Positions 8,466 to 17,522 of a DNA stretch of 64,000 bases are shown here, piece by piece; within the stretch, counting starts at the first letter, position 1, and every line of letters starts with the position of its first letter. The stretch lies in NCBI GenBank assembly GCA_903929765.1, contig CAIYVX010000044.1, positions 1 to 64,000 on the forward strand, read 5' to 3'. Under the pieces are notes generated by a model, which made no database searches, had not been told where the DNA came from, and was given only the letters and a program-made list of their open reading frames with translations. The DNA comes from an uncultured Planctomycetia bacterium (GTDB lineage Bacteria > Planctomycetota > Phycisphaerae > FEN-1346 > JAACEH01). The translations under genes and the position numbers were made by a program.

Positions 8466-9701
8466 CTACGGTTTACGTTTCTTCCCGGCGGCGCGGGCCT
8501 GGGCGTAGACTTTCATGGGCAGGCCGAAGCAGCGGATGAAGCCGCCGGCGTCGGACGGGTTGTAGTCGCCGCCCATGGTGAAACTGGCCATGCCCTGGGA
8601 GTACAAAGAATAGGGGCTTTTGACGCCGGCGGGGAGGACGCTGCCTTTATAGAGCTTGACGCGGGCTGTGCCGGTGACGAATTCCTGCGTGGTGTTGACG
8701 AAAGAGTCGAGGGCGGCGCGGAGCGGGTGGAACCACTTGCCGTTGTAGACGAGTTCGGCGTATTTGTGAGCGACGAGTTCCTTGTAGTGGGCCAGGTCGC
8801 GCTCGAGGCAGAGCGATTCCAACATGCGATGGGCTTTGTAGAGAATCGTGCCGGCGGGGGTTTCGTAGACGCCGCGACTCTTGATGCCGACCAGGCGGTT
8901 CTCGACGAGGTCGGCGTGGCCGACGCCGTGGAGGCCGCCGATTTTGTTGAGGGCGATCATGATCTCGACGCCAGACAGGGCTTTGCCGTTGACGGCGACG
9001 GGGATGCCCTTTTGGAAGTCGATGGTGACGTAGGCGGCCTTGGCGGGGGCTTTTTCGATGGTGCTGGAAATGCCCCAGGCCTGGTCGAGCGGCTCGTTCC
9101 AGGGGTCTTCGAGTTCCGCCCCTTCGTGGCTCAGGTGCCAGAGGTTGCCGTCCTCGCTGTAGATCTTTTTCTTGGTCTGGCGAATCGGAATGTTGTGGGC
9201 TTTGGCATAATCAATGGCGGACTCGCGGCTGGTGAGCGTCCAGCGGGGATCGCGCCAGGGGACGATGACCTGGAGGTCGGGGGCGAGGGCCATGTAGGTC
9301 AACTCGAAGCGGACCTGGTCGTTGCCCTTGCCGGTGGCCCCGTGAGCGAGGGCGTCGGCTCCGAATTTTCTCGCCGCAGCAACTTGACGTGCTGCAATCA
9401 GCGGGCGGGCGATGCTGGTGCCCAACATATAATCCTGCTCGTAGACCGCGCCGGCTTTGAGCATGGGCCAGAGAAAGTCTTCGACGAAGGTCTGGCGGAG
9501 GTCTTCGACGACGATCTCCTTAGCGCCGCACAGCTTGGCCTTCTGGCGGACGCCTTCGAGTTCGACGCCTTGTCCGAGATCGGCGGCATAGCAGATGACC
9601 TCGCAGCCGTAGTTTTCGCGGAGCCAGGGAAGGATGACGGAAGTGTCGAGGCCTCCGCTGTAGGCGAGGACGACGCGGGAGATTTTTTTGGGTTGGGACA
9701 T
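8466..9701 (-). CDS. argG: Argininosuccinate synthase
   Basis: Condenses citrulline and aspartate with ATP in arginine synthesis. The 411-residue protein carries the PP-loop YSGGLDTS (14-21), [13 protein letters not shown], the [14 protein letters not shown] region and a C-terminal [13 protein letters not shown] stretch typical of the family. The start at 9701 has AAAGG about 7 bases upstream; a longer frame would add only hydrophobic read-through of an AT-rich repeat. The gene ends ...KRKP-TAG, with the TAG inside the GTAG foot of an F-family repeat hairpin. argH is not in the window. Confidence 0.95.
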   Translation of the reverse strand: MSQPKKISRVVLAYSGGLDTSVILPWLRENYGCEVICYAADLGQGVELEGVRQKAKLCGAKEIVVEDLRQTFVEDFLWPMLKAGAVYEQDYMLGTSIARPLIAARQVAAARKFGADALAHGATGKGNDQVRFELTYMALAPDLQVIVPWRDPRWTLTSRESAIDYAKAHNIPIRQTKKKIYSEDGNLWHLSHEGAELEDPWNEPLDQAWGISSTIEKAPAKAAYVTIDFQKGIPVAVNGKALSGVEIMIALNKIGGLHGVGHADLVENRLVGIKSRGVYETPAGTILYKAHRMLESLCLERDLAHYKELVAHKYAELVYNGKWFHPLRAALDSFVNTTQEFVTGTARVKLYKGSVLPAGVKSPYSLYSQGMASFTMGGDYNPSDAGGFIRCFGLPMKVYAQARAAGKKRKP

Positions 9702-9890
9702 GGGAGAACCTTTCGTAAAAGAATTAAAAATTAAAAATGCAAAATTAAAAATTAGAAGCAGAAGAAACAGAAGCAACGGCAACGCCAAGCGGAAAACAGC
9801 ATTTTATTTTTGGTGCGTGCAAGCACGCACCCTACATTATTTGCGGACAGTTTTTCTTGCATGGCCACGCAAGCGTGGACCATGCCACCC
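9702..9890. repeat. Repeat mosaic between argG and leuA
   Basis: AT-rich tract of GAATTAAAAATTAAAAATGC type (9719-9755), a D-family element (9782-9838) with hairpin GGTGCGTGC AA GCACGCACC (9812-9831) and tail CTACAT, and a C-family hairpin (9860-9890) that ends exactly one base before the leuA stop codon. Confidence 0.8.
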
Positions 9891-11444
9891 TTACTTTTTT
9901 CTTTTCGACGGCGCGGTGCGGGCTTCGCGGGCGAGGACGCGGTTGGTGGCGTCGAGCCAGGCGAGGGCGCTGGCTTCGAGGACGTCGGTGCTGAGGCCGC
10001 GCCCGGTGAGGAGGGTGCCGCCGTGGCGGACCTGGACGCGGACTTCGCCCTGGGCCTCCTGGCCGCCGGTGATGCTGCGAATCGTGTAGTCTTCGAGCTT
10101 CAATTCAAGTCTGGTGAGGCGTTCGATCGCGCGGAAAATGGCGTCGACGGGGCCGTCGCCGGTGGAGGCGTCGCAGGTGCGGACGGATTTGGCGTCGGTA
10201 AGCTCGACGGTGGCGGTCGGGATGGAACTGGTGCCGGAGGAGACGTGGAGGCTGGCGAGTTTCCAGACTTCGTGGGCGGTGTGGAGTTCGGTTTCGGCGA
10301 GGGCTTCGAGGTCCTCGTCGAAGATTTCTTTTTTGCGGTCGGCCAGGGCTTTGAAGCGTTCGTAGACGACTTCGAGCTTTTCGGCGGCGAGGGTGAAGCC
10401 GAGTTGCTTGAGGCGGACGGCCAGGGCGTGGCGACCGGAGTGTTTGCCGAGGACGAGGCTGGATTGTTTGAAGCCGACGGACTCGGGGCGCATGATTTCG
10501 TAGGTGGTGCGTTCCTTGAGGACGCCGTCCTGGTGGATGCCGGCTTCGTGGGCGAAGGCGTTTTCGCCGACGATGGCTTTGTTGCGCTGGACGGCCAGGC
10601 CGGTGACGCGGCTGACGAGGCGGCTGGTGGGGTAGAGCTTGGTGGTGTCGATGGTGGTGGTGACGCCGGGGAATTCGTCGGTGCGGGTGCGGACGGCCAT
10701 GACGACTTCTTCGAGGGAGCAGTTGCCGGCGCGTTCGCCAAGACCGTTGATGGTGCATTCGACCTGGCGGGCGCCGGCGCGAACGGCGGCGAGGGTGTTG
10801 GCGACGGCGAGGCCGAGGTCGTTGTGACAGTGGACGGCGATGACGGCTTTGTTGATATTTTTCACGTCGCGGAAGAGGCCGGCGATCAGGCCCTCGAAAT
10901 ACCAGGGCATGCTGTAGCCCACGGTGTCGGGGATATTCACGGTCGTGGCCCCGGCCGCGATCACGGCCTCGACGACTTCGGCCAGGAACTCCGGCTCGGT
11001 TCGCACCGCGTCTTCCGCGCTGAACTGGACATCGTCAGCCCACTGCCGGCCCAGCTTGACGCCGGCGACGGCCATGTTCACGATCTCGCTCTTGGTCTTG
11101 TTGAGCTTGAACTTGCGGTGAATCTCGCTCGTGGCCAGGACGACGTGAACCCGCCCGTGGCGCGCGGGAGAGAGAGCTTTGCCGAGGGCCACGATGTCCT
11201 TCTCGACGCAGCGGGCCAGGCCGCAGATAGTCGGACGACGCAGTTCACGCGAAATCGCTTGCACCGCCTCGAAGTCGTCGGGACTGGTGATGGGAAAGCC
11301 GGCCTCGATGACATCGACCCCGAGCAGGTCGAGGGCGCGGGCGACTTCGAGCTTCTGGGTGAGGTTCATGCTGGCGCCGGGACTCTGCTCGCCGTCGCGG
11401 AGCGTGGTGTCGAAGACGATGAGTCGATCTTTTTTCACAGCCAT
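9891..11444 (-). CDS. leuA: 2-isopropylmalate synthase
   Basis: Commits 2-oxoisovalerate and acetyl-CoA to leucine synthesis. The 517-residue protein has the DRE-TIM barrel (about 1-290) with [13 protein letters not shown] (11-23), IPDTVGY and the metal-binding HCHNDLG, then [15 protein letters not shown] and a C-terminal regulatory domain (about 380-517) of the kind that confers leucine feedback inhibition. GGAGG precedes the ATG by 7 bases. About 260 bases of repeat-rich leader separate it from a Leu-codon-rich leader peptide and terminator, so transcription is probably controlled by leucine-dependent attenuation as well. Confidence 0.95.
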   Translation of the reverse strand: MAVKKDRLIVFDTTLRDGEQSPGASMNLTQKLEVARALDLLGVDVIEAGFPITSPDDFEAVQAISRELRRPTICGLARCVEKDIVALGKALSPARHGRVHVVLATSEIHRKFKLNKTKSEIVNMAVAGVKLGRQWADDVQFSAEDAVRTEPEFLAEVVEAVIAAGATTVNIPDTVGYSMPWYFEGLIAGLFRDVKNINKAVIAVHCHNDLGLAVANTLAAVRAGARQVECTINGLGERAGNCSLEEVVMAVRTRTDEFPGVTTTIDTTKLYPTSRLVSRVTGLAVQRNKAIVGENAFAHEAGIHQDGVLKERTTYEIMRPESVGFKQSSLVLGKHSGRHALAVRLKQLGFTLAAEKLEVVYERFKALADRKKEIFDEDLEALAETELHTAHEVWKLASLHVSSGTSSIPTATVELTDAKSVRTCDASTGDGPVDAIFRAIERLTRLELKLEDYTIRSITGGQEAQGEVRVQVRHGGTLLTGRGLSTDVLEASALAWLDATNRVLAREARTAPSKRKK

Positions 11445-11695
11445 GGGACATCCTCCGTAAAGAGAAACGATATTCTAGCGGACGGAACAGGTAAAGCAAC
11501 AAAAGGCTTAAGGCTAAAGGCTTAAGACTTAAGGAACGGAAACAGCAAAGAAACAACAACAGCAGTACCAGTCATTTCTGAGGGCTTGAGCCGAAACCCC
11601 TCACCCGGCACTTCGTGCCACCCTCTCCCAAGGGAGAGGGGTGTAAAAACAACGGCAGGGCAGAGATAAACTCTGCCCCTACGAACAGCAAAGGC
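11445..11695. repeat. Repeat mosaic between the leu attenuator and leuA
   Basis: CTTAAGG/CTTAAGAC heptamer tract (11503-11535), A-family element (11597-11643, with CCGGCACTTCGTGCC insert) and F-family element (11658-11686, GGGCAGAG/CTCTGCCC plus CTACGAAC). These sit inside the leuA mRNA leader, downstream of the attenuator. Confidence 0.8.
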
Positions 11696-11736
11696 AGAAA
11701 AAGAAAAAGCCCGCCACCGAATCCGGCAGCGGGCTT
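11696..11736 (-). terminator. leuA transcription attenuator (intrinsic terminator)
   Basis: On the minus strand AAGCCCGCTGCC and GGTGGCGGGCTT form a 12-bp stem (two G-U pairs) around GGATTC, followed by TTTTTCTTTTT. It lies 27 bases after the stop of the Leu-rich leader peptide and upstream of leuA. Ribosome stalling at the Leu codons would be expected to prevent its formation; the competing antiterminator was not resolved by eye. Confidence 0.85.
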
Positions 11737-11762
11737 CGCGTATTCCTGAAAGACATCAAGGG

Positions 11763-11882
11763 CTACGCGGAACCTCCTGCCGGGCCGGCGGTAAGCAACA
11801 GGCCCAAGGCGCGCAGGTTAAGGGCGAGCAGCAACCTGCCCGCCACAATATTCCGCCTGGCGCTGGTGAGGAGATTCGGCAT
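11763..11882 (-). CDS. leuL: leuA leader peptide (Leu-rich, 39 residues)
   Basis: A short open frame that fits a leucine attenuation leader. It starts ATG-CCG-AAT, with GAAAGGGA about 8 bases upstream, and ends TAG. Of its 39 residues 11 are leucine, in clusters at 4-5, 17-19, 21, 23, 26 and 28-30, using several different Leu codons (CTC, TTG, CTG, CTT). A consensus-like promoter lies just upstream and a strong terminator 27 bases downstream, with leuA as the next gene. Ribosome-mediated attenuation with such peptides is known for leu and ilv operons of proteobacteria and actinobacteria. The layout here is seen directly; the mechanism is inferred. Confidence 0.85.
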   Translation of the reverse strand: MPNLLTSARRNIVAGRLLLALNLRALGLLLTAGPAGGSA

Positions 11883-11906
11883 AAAAACGGTCCCTTTCAA
11901 GTCATG

Positions 11907-11935
11907 TTTATATCGTAGGGGGAGCGGGGAGTCAA
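11907..11935 (-). promoter_or_regulatory. Promoter of the leuL-leuA transcript
   Basis: TTGACT (11935-11930) and TATAAA (11912-11907) on the minus strand are separated by exactly 17 bases. The predicted start is about 20 bases before the leader-peptide ATG. Confidence 0.75.
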
Positions 11936-12112
11936 AGGAAAAAGGCAGACTTAAAAGGCAGACTTCAGACCTCAGGCTTCAGGCTTCAGGTACGGCAAAA
12001 AAAGAAGAAACGGCAACTACCTCCATTCGAACGGTATTCATTCATGGCCCGTCTGCGCCGGACCATGCCACTCGGCGGCAAGGGTGTGGGTTGAAACGGC
12101 GGCGGGAAAAGG
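11936..12112. repeat. Repeat spacer
   Basis: CTTCAGAC/CTTCAGG heptamer tract (11948-11992) and a B-family hairpin variant (12043-12072, CATGGCCCGTCTGCGCCGG then ACCATGCCACTC) in A-rich sequence. Confidence 0.7.
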
Positions 12113-12142
12113 TTGGTTTTTTGGGTGGGGAGTTATTATAAT
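12113..12142 (+). promoter_or_regulatory. Promoter of tRNA-Val
   Basis: TATAAT at 12137-12142 with a weaker TTGGTT at 12113-12118, 18 bases apart. The mature tRNA begins 13 bases after the -10 box. Confidence 0.55.
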
Positions 12143-12155
12143 GGGCGGGTTGCCG

Positions 12156-12232
12156 GGGCGCTTAGCTCAGTTGGTTAGAGCGCGTGGATCACACCCACGA
12201 GGTCACAGGTTCGAGTCCTGTAGCGCCCACCA
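12156..12232 (+). tRNA. tRNA-Val (CAC)
   Basis: Full cloverleaf: acceptor GGGCGCT/AGCGCCC, D stem GCTC/GAGC, anticodon stem CGTGG/CCACG with loop ATCACAC (anticodon CAC), T stem ACAGG/CCTGT with TTCGAGT, and encoded CCA. It decodes GUG. It lies just upstream of rpsO. Confidence 0.95.
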
Positions 12233-12320
12233 TGAAGAAAATACCGGCCGCCGCGCGAACCGGAAAAGTCAGGACCGAGAGTGCGGCCTCTCGCTCCCAA
12301 GTGTGGAAAGGATGTGGCAG

Positions 12321-12584
12321 ATGGCCGAGGCAAAGAAGACGGAAAAGATCAAAGAGTTTGCGGTGCATGAGGGCGACACGGGCAGCCCGGAAGTTCAGAT
12401 CGCCCTGCTGACGGAACGAATCCTGCATCTGACCGATCACCTCCAGACCCGCAAGAAGGATCATTCTTCGCGGCGCGGGTTGCTGCGCATGGTCGGTCGG
12501 CGAAACAGCCTGCTGAAGTATTTGCAGAAGAATGATTTCTCGCGGTATCAGGCGGTGGTGAAGCGATTAGGCTTACGCAAGTAA
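12321..12584 (+). CDS. rpsO: Ribosomal protein S15
   Basis: Small-subunit primary binder of 16S rRNA. The 87-residue product carries the family signature [37 protein letters not shown] and a basic C-terminus. AAAGGA lies 8 bases before the ATG at 12321; another ATG 9 bases earlier is less well placed. The rpsO-pnp order is a classic bacterial arrangement, here interrupted by about 250 bases of repeats. Confidence 0.96.
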   Translation: MAEAKKTEKIKEFAVHEGDTGSPEVQIALLTERILHLTDHLQTRKKDHSSRRGLLRMVGRRNSLLKYLQKNDFSRYQAVVKRLGLRK

Positions 12585-12835
12585 GGTACGGCAACAGCAA
12601 GCGGAAGAAGAGCTTTTTAATGCAGGGTGGCTGCAAGCAGCCACCCTACAAAACAACAGCACCCTCACCCTATTCTCCCCCCTCCAGGGGGAGGGGTGAG
12701 GAAGCAGAAGCATGGTGCGTGCAAGCACGCACCCTACAAAACAGCAAGAAGAAAAATCTCGAAACGAACGCGAACAACGGGTTTACGTCGGGTCGGGTCT
12801 GGTCGGGTCGGATGGAAGGCGAAAGGAAAGAGACC
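12585..12835. repeat. Repeat mosaic between rpsO and pnp
   Basis: D-family hairpin GGTGGCTGC AA GCAGCCACC with CTACA tail (12626-12650), A-family element (12659-12700) and a second D-family hairpin with other arms, GGTGCGTGC AA GCACGCACC (12714-12738). Two GTAG-footed hairpins with unlike arms but the same frame lie within 90 bases. Confidence 0.85.
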
Positions 12836-14956
12836 ATGGCGGAGCGCGGACAGGAATTGGAAGTGGTTCGGGAAATCGGCGGACGGAAGCTGATCATTCG
12901 GACGGGCAAGCTGGCGAAGCAGGCGGCTGGGGCGGTGTGGGTGCAGTACGGCGACACGGTGGTGCTGGTGGCGGCAGCGGTGGCGCCGTGCAAGCGCGAC
13001 ATCGATTTCTTCCCGCTGTTCATGGATTATCGCGAGAAACAATATGCGGCCGGCAAAGTGCCACGCGGCTTTTTCAAGCGCGAAGGCCGGCCGACGGAGA
13101 AGGAAATTCTGACGATGCGGCTGATGGATCGGCCGATCCGGCCGCTCTTCCCGGAGGGGTACCGCGAAGAGGTGCAGCTCCAGGCCATCGTGCTGAGCTT
13201 CGATCAGGAAAACGAGTCGGACATTCTGGCGATGATCGGGGCGAGCGCGTGTCTGGGCGTGTCGCCGGCGCCGTTTGACGGCCCGCTGGGCGCGGTGCGG
13301 ATCGGGCGGCTGGACGGACAGTTTGTCGTGAATCCAACGTTTACGCAGTTGGAAGCGTGCGACATGGACGTGGTGCTGGCGGGGACGGCGACGGAGATCA
13401 ACATGATCGAAGTCGGGTCGAAGGAAGTGAGCGAGACGGACATGATCGCGGCCTTTGAGTTCGGGCATGCGGTGATTCGCGAGATCGTGGAGATGCAGAA
13501 CGAGTTGGTGAAGTTGACGGGCATTACGAAGACGTGGACGCCGCCGGAGCCGGATACGGAGTTGGCCGAGGCGGTCGGGAAGTATGAGAAGGAATTGCTG
13601 AAAATCCGCCGGCAGAGCGGCACGAAGCTGGAACGGGCAGCGGCGGTCGATGAGTTGAAGGACCGGATGCTGGACGAGCTTAGCCCGAAAGAGGCGGAGT
13701 TGCCGGAGTTTACGCGGGGCGAAGTGGCGGCGGCGTTCGACGCACTGAACGGGAAGCTGTTCCGGTTGCAGGCGCTGGAAGGCGTGCGGCCGGACGGTCG
13801 CGGGCTGACGGAGATTCGGCCGATCAGTTGCGAGGTCGGGATGATTCCGCGGACGCACGGGTCGGCGGTGTTCACGCGGGGCGAGACGCAGGCCCTGGTG
13901 ATCACGACGCTGGGCACGGGCGACGATCAGCAGGTGATCGACGGTCTGGCGCCGGAGTACAAGAAGCGGTTTATGCTGCAATATAACTTCCCGCCGTTTT
14001 CGGTGGGCGAAGTGCGGCCGATTCGCGGGCCGGGCCGGCGCGAAATCGGTCACGGGAACTTGGCGGAGCGGTGCCTGGAACGGGTGATACCGGCGCAGGA
14101 CCAGTTCGCTTACACGATGCTGGTGGTGAGCGAAATCCTGGAGTCCAACGGCTCGAGCAGCATGGCAACCGTCTGCGGCGCGACGCTGGCGATGATGGAC
14201 GCAGGCATTCCGATTTCGGACCCGGTGGCGGGGATTTCGATCGGGCTGGTGCTGGAGAAGTCGAAGACGGTGCTGCTGACGGACATCGCCGGCGAGGAAG
14301 ATCATTACGGCGACATGGATTATAAGATCGCCGGGACGCAGAAAGGCATCACCGGGATTCAGCTCGACGTGAAGGTGAAGGGGATTCCGATGAAGGTGCT
14401 GGCCGACGGGCTGGAGCAGGCCCGGTTGGCACGGCTGGAGATTCTGAAGAACATGCTCTCGGCGATTCCGTCGCCGCGGGCGAAGATCAGCGATTACGCG
14501 CCGCGGCTGCTCTTCATGCGGATCGATCCGGAAAAGATCGGGAAGGTGATCGGACCGGGCGGCAAGATGATCAAGAGCATCCAGGAAGAGAGCGGCGCGC
14601 GGATCGAGATCGAAGACGACGGCACGGTGATGATCAGTTGCCTGGAGATGAAGGGCGCGGAGATGGCGCGGGGCCGGATCGAGAACCTGACGGAAGAGAT
14701 CACCGTGGGCCGGGTTTATACGGGGACGGTGGTGAGCCTGAAGGAGTTCGGGGCGTTCATCGAACTGCCGATGGGGCAGGACGGCCTGTGCCACATCTCG
14801 GAGATTTCGGACAAGTACGTGAAGAACGTCGACGAGGTAGTGAAGGTCGGCGACACGGTGAAGGTGAAGGTGATCATGGTCGATCCGCAGGGGCGGATCA
14901 AGCTGTCGCGCAAGGCGGTGATGAAAGACGAGGCGGGCGGCGGCGAGACGAAGTAG
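12836..14956 (+). CDS. pnp: Polyribonucleotide nucleotidyltransferase (PNPase)
   Basis: Phosphorolytic 3'-5' exoribonuclease of mRNA decay. The 706-residue protein has two RNase PH domains (about 10-225 and 330-545), a helical domain between them, a KH domain (IDPEKIGKVIGPGGKMIK, about 560-620) and an S1 domain (VYTGTVVSLKEFGAFIEL to the end). GRRRIGHGNLAER-type catalytic residues appear here as GRREIGHGNLAER. AAAGGA precedes the chosen ATG (12836); an in-frame ATG 24 bases earlier is possible. A strong terminator follows the gene. Confidence 0.96.
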   Translation: MAERGQELEVVREIGGRKLIIRTGKLAKQAAGAVWVQYGDTVVLVAAAVAPCKRDIDFFPLFMDYREKQYAAGKVPRGFFKREGRPTEKEILTMRLMDRPIRPLFPEGYREEVQLQAIVLSFDQENESDILAMIGASACLGVSPAPFDGPLGAVRIGRLDGQFVVNPTFTQLEACDMDVVLAGTATEINMIEVGSKEVSETDMIAAFEFGHAVIREIVEMQNELVKLTGITKTWTPPEPDTELAEAVGKYEKELLKIRRQSGTKLERAAAVDELKDRMLDELSPKEAELPEFTRGEVAAAFDALNGKLFRLQALEGVRPDGRGLTEIRPISCEVGMIPRTHGSAVFTRGETQALVITTLGTGDDQQVIDGLAPEYKKRFMLQYNFPPFSVGEVRPIRGPGRREIGHGNLAERCLERVIPAQDQFAYTMLVVSEILESNGSSSMATVCGATLAMMDAGIPISDPVAGISIGLVLEKSKTVLLTDIAGEEDHYGDMDYKIAGTQKGITGIQLDVKVKGIPMKVLADGLEQARLARLEILKNMLSAIPSPRAKISDYAPRLLFMRIDPEKIGKVIGPGGKMIKSIQEESGARIEIEDDGTVMISCLEMKGAEMARGRIENLTEEITVGRVYTGTVVSLKEFGAFIELPMGQDGLCHISEISDKYVKNVDEVVKVGDTVKVKVIMVDPQGRIKLSRKAVMKDEAGGGETK

Positions 14957-14987
14957 CTGGCAGTAAAAAGAGAGGCGAAACGCCAAG

Positions 14988-15026
14988 ACCCGTAAGTCCG
15001 CGAGGACCGCTGCGGGTTTTGTTTTT
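14988..15026 (+). terminator. Intrinsic terminator after pnp
   Basis: ACCCG/CGGGT and GTCC/GGAC arms around GCGA form an interrupted stem that is followed by TTTTGTTTTT. It ends 12 bases before the next start codon, so the kinase gene may also depend on read-through or an internal promoter. Confidence 0.75.
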
Positions 15027-15038
15027 GAACGATGATTC

Positions 15039-15863
15039 ATGCCGACGATTGTGATGGCCATTCTCGTTTTGGTTTCGCTCATGGCCGGGGGCGCGGCTGG
15101 GGCTTGGGCGGCGGCGCGTCGGTTGAGGAAGGCGTTTGAAAAGACAAAAGAGTTGGAGGGGAAGGTGCGGGCGGCGGAGCATTTGGCGGAGGTGGGGCGG
15201 CTGACGGGCGGGTTGGCGCATGAGTTGAAGAATCCGCTGTCGACGCTGAATTTGAATTTGCAACTGCTGGCGGAGGAGTTCAAGAAGCCATCGACGGAGG
15301 GGGAGCGGCGCGCGGGGCGGAAGATCGAGGTGCTGCAGGAAGAGACGCGGCGGCTGGAGGATATTCTGGCGGCATTCCTGCGGTTTGCGGGACGGATGGA
15401 GTTGAATAGAGAGCGGCTGGATGCGGCGGAGTTGGTGCGCGACCTGCTGACGTTTTACGAGCCGCAAGCGGCGGCGCGGCGAATTACGGTGCGGCTGACG
15501 GTGGTGGACGGGTTGCCGGCGATCGAGGGCGACGGCGACCTCTTGAAACAGGCGCTCTTGAACCTTATCCTGAATGCCCAGGCGGCAATGCCGGAGGGCG
15601 GGGAGTTGATGTTCCGGCTGCGGGCGGAGCGCGGCGGGGTGAGGATTTCGGTGACGGACACGGGCGGCGGGATTGCGCCGGAGCGGGTGGGAAAGATTTT
15701 TGAGGCGTATTATTCGACGAGGCCCGGCGGGACGGGGCTAGGGCTGCCGATTGTGAGGCGGATTGTGATGGAGCATGGCGGGACGATTGCGGTGTCGAGC
15801 GAGGAGGGGCGGGGGACGGAATTTTGTATTTGGTTGCCGGGGGCGGAGGGAAGTAAAAATTAA
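15039..15863 (+). CDS. NtrB-like sensor histidine kinase
   Basis: A 274-residue kinase with one N-terminal membrane helix (about 4-24), a short coiled coil, a HisKA dimerisation domain with phospho-accepting H61 in GGLAHELKNPLS, and a HATPase domain with N box (NLILNAQAAMPEGG), G1 (DTGGGI) and G2 (GGTGLGLPIV). It has no periplasmic or PAS sensor domain, so the signal must come through the membrane anchor or a partner. It is followed by a sigma54 response regulator, its likely partner. The stop codon TAA lies inside an AAAAATTAAAAATG-type repeat, so the last residues (SKN) may derive from repeat DNA. Confidence 0.88.
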   Translation: MPTIVMAILVLVSLMAGGAAGAWAAARRLRKAFEKTKELEGKVRAAEHLAEVGRLTGGLAHELKNPLSTLNLNLQLLAEEFKKPSTEGERRAGRKIEVLQEETRRLEDILAAFLRFAGRMELNRERLDAAELVRDLLTFYEPQAAARRITVRLTVVDGLPAIEGDGDLLKQALLNLILNAQAAMPEGGELMFRLRAERGGVRISVTDTGGGIAPERVGKIFEAYYSTRPGGTGLGLPIVRRIVMEHGGTIAVSSEEGRGTEFCIWLPGAEGSKN

Positions 15864-15960
15864 AAATGAAAAATTAAAAATTAGAAGAAGAAAACAGCGT
15901 TCCCCAGCAATGCTGGGGGCTTCATAAGAAGAAAAAGAAGAAGAAACAAAAGAGGACGAC
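15864..15960. repeat. AT tract and E-family hairpin
   Basis: AATTAAAAATGAAAAATTAAAAATT tract (15858-15886, overlapping the kinase stop) and an E-family hairpin (15898-15924, CCCCAGCAATGCTGGGG) between the two-component genes. Confidence 0.75.
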
Positions 15961-17325
15961 GTGAGCGAAAGTCAGGATAAGGCGAGCATCCTCATTGTGG
16001 ACGACGACCGGAACCAGGCGGACGCGGTGGCGGAGACGCTGCAACGGGCGGGGCATGAGTGCGTGGTGGTGACGGCGCCGAGCCGGGCGGCGGGGCTTCT
16101 GGAGACGCGGACGTTCGACCTGGTGATCACGGACCTGATCATGGCGGACATGAGCGGGCTGGACATCCTGCGGGAGGTGAAGGCCGCCAGCCCGGGGACG
16201 GAGGTCATCGTCATCACGGGGCACGCCAGCGTGGAGACGGCGGTCGAGGCGATTAAGCAGGGAGCATATGATTATATTGAAAAGCCGTTGAATGTGGAGA
16301 TTCTGCGCGACCGGACGGCCAAGGCCCTGGAGCGGCGGCGGCTGGTGGCCCGGACGGCGGAACTGGCGGCGCAGATTGATGAACGGTTCGGGTTCAACGG
16401 TGTGATCGGGAACAATCCGCAGATGCGGCGCGTCATCGAGACGGCGCGGCAGATTGCCGGGACCAATGCGACGGTGCTCGTGACGGGCGAGAGCGGGACG
16501 GGGAAGGAACTGCTGGCGCGGGCGATTCACAACAATTCGCCGCGGCGGCATAAGAATTTTGTGGCCCTGAACTGCGCCGCCCTGAGCGAGGGGATTCTGG
16601 AGAGCGAACTGTTCGGGCACGAAAAAGGGGCGTTCACGGGGGCGGCGGCGGCGCGAAAAGGACGGTTCGAATACGCCGACGGCGGGACATTGTTCCTGGA
16701 CGAGGTGGGCGACATGCCTCTGGCGACGCAGATCAAGTTGCTGCGCGTGCTGGAAGACGGGCAGATCATGCGGGTCGGGTCGAACGAACCGATCCGGGTG
16801 GACGTGCGTCTGGTGAGCGCGACCAACCGCGACCTGGGACTGTGCATCGCGGAGAAGACTTTCCGGGAGGATTTGTATTTCCGGCTGAAGGTGGTGACGC
16901 TGACGCTGCCGCCGCTGCGGAATCGGGCGGAAGACGTGCCGCTACTGGTGGATTATTTTTTGAAGATGTTTGCCCAGCGGCACGGCAAGCCGATTCGGGC
17001 GGTGACGCCGGGGTGCCTGGCGGCGCTGGGGGCGTATGCGTGGCCGGGGAACGTGCGGGAGTTGCGGAACACGATTGAGACGATGGTGGTGCTGGCGCAG
17101 GGCGAGACGCTGGACGTGGATTTGCTGCCGGCGGAGATTTCGGGCGCGGTCGCTCAACCCCCCGCCCTGAGCGTGACGGGCGGGGCGATGACGCTGGAAG
17201 AGGCGGAGCGGCAACTGATTGCCGAGGCGCTGCGGGTGACGGAGGGGAATCGGCTGGAGGCGGCGAAGAGGCTGGGGATCGGAGAGAGGACGTTGTATCG
17301 GAAGATTAAGGAGTACGGGATTTAA
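15961..17325 (+). CDS. NtrC-family sigma54-dependent response regulator
   Basis: A 454-residue enhancer-binding protein. The receiver domain (about 8-125) has the acidic pocket DDD and phospho-acceptor D58. The AAA+ domain (about 148-375) has Walker A GESGTGKE (176-183), the sigma54-contact loop GAFTGA (223-228) and Walker B LFLDEVGD. A Fis-type helix-turn-helix ends the protein (EAAKRLGIGERTLYRKIKEYG). The GTG start has GAGGAC immediately upstream. It pairs with the kinase 97 bases before it. Its targets cannot be told from this window. Confidence 0.92.
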   Translation: MSESQDKASILIVDDDRNQADAVAETLQRAGHECVVVTAPSRAAGLLETRTFDLVITDLIMADMSGLDILREVKAASPGTEVIVITGHASVETAVEAIKQGAYDYIEKPLNVEILRDRTAKALERRRLVARTAELAAQIDERFGFNGVIGNNPQMRRVIETARQIAGTNATVLVTGESGTGKELLARAIHNNSPRRHKNFVALNCAALSEGILESELFGHEKGAFTGAAAARKGRFEYADGGTLFLDEVGDMPLATQIKLLRVLEDGQIMRVGSNEPIRVDVRLVSATNRDLGLCIAEKTFREDLYFRLKVVTLTLPPLRNRAEDVPLLVDYFLKMFAQRHGKPIRAVTPGCLAALGAYAWPGNVRELRNTIETMVVLAQGETLDVDLLPAEISGAVAQPPALSVTGGAMTLEEAERQLIAEALRVTEGNRLEAAKRLGIGERTLYRKIKEYGI

Positions 17326-17522
17326 AGCCAGTAAATGCAAAATTAAAAATGCAAAATTAAAAATTGAAGAAGAAAAAGAAGCAACAACAGGTTAGAGAGA
17401 TTTAGGAGCAACCGGTGCACCCTCACCCTACCCTCTTCCTCAAGGGGGAGGGGTGAAGAAGCAACGGCAAAACAGCAGGGCAGAGATAAACTCTGCCCCT
17501 ACGAACAACAAAAGAAGAAACA
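17326..17522. repeat. Repeat leader in front of mutL
   Basis: AATGCAAAATTAAAAATGC tract (17334-17369), A-family element (17417-17458) and F-family element (17478-17506, GGGCAGAG/CTCTGCCC with CTACGAAC). The A-rich string after it runs right up to the mutL ATG without a Shine-Dalgarno sequence. Confidence 0.8.

Noticed and set aside
9810-11525. Plus-strand open frame of 571 codons opposite leuA
   Set aside because: Low-complexity antisense shadow of a clear leuA gene, with no ribosome site or homologous motif.
12734-15283. Minus-strand open frame of 849 codons opposite pnp
   Set aside because: Arg/Pro/His-rich shadow of pnp; no recognisable domain.
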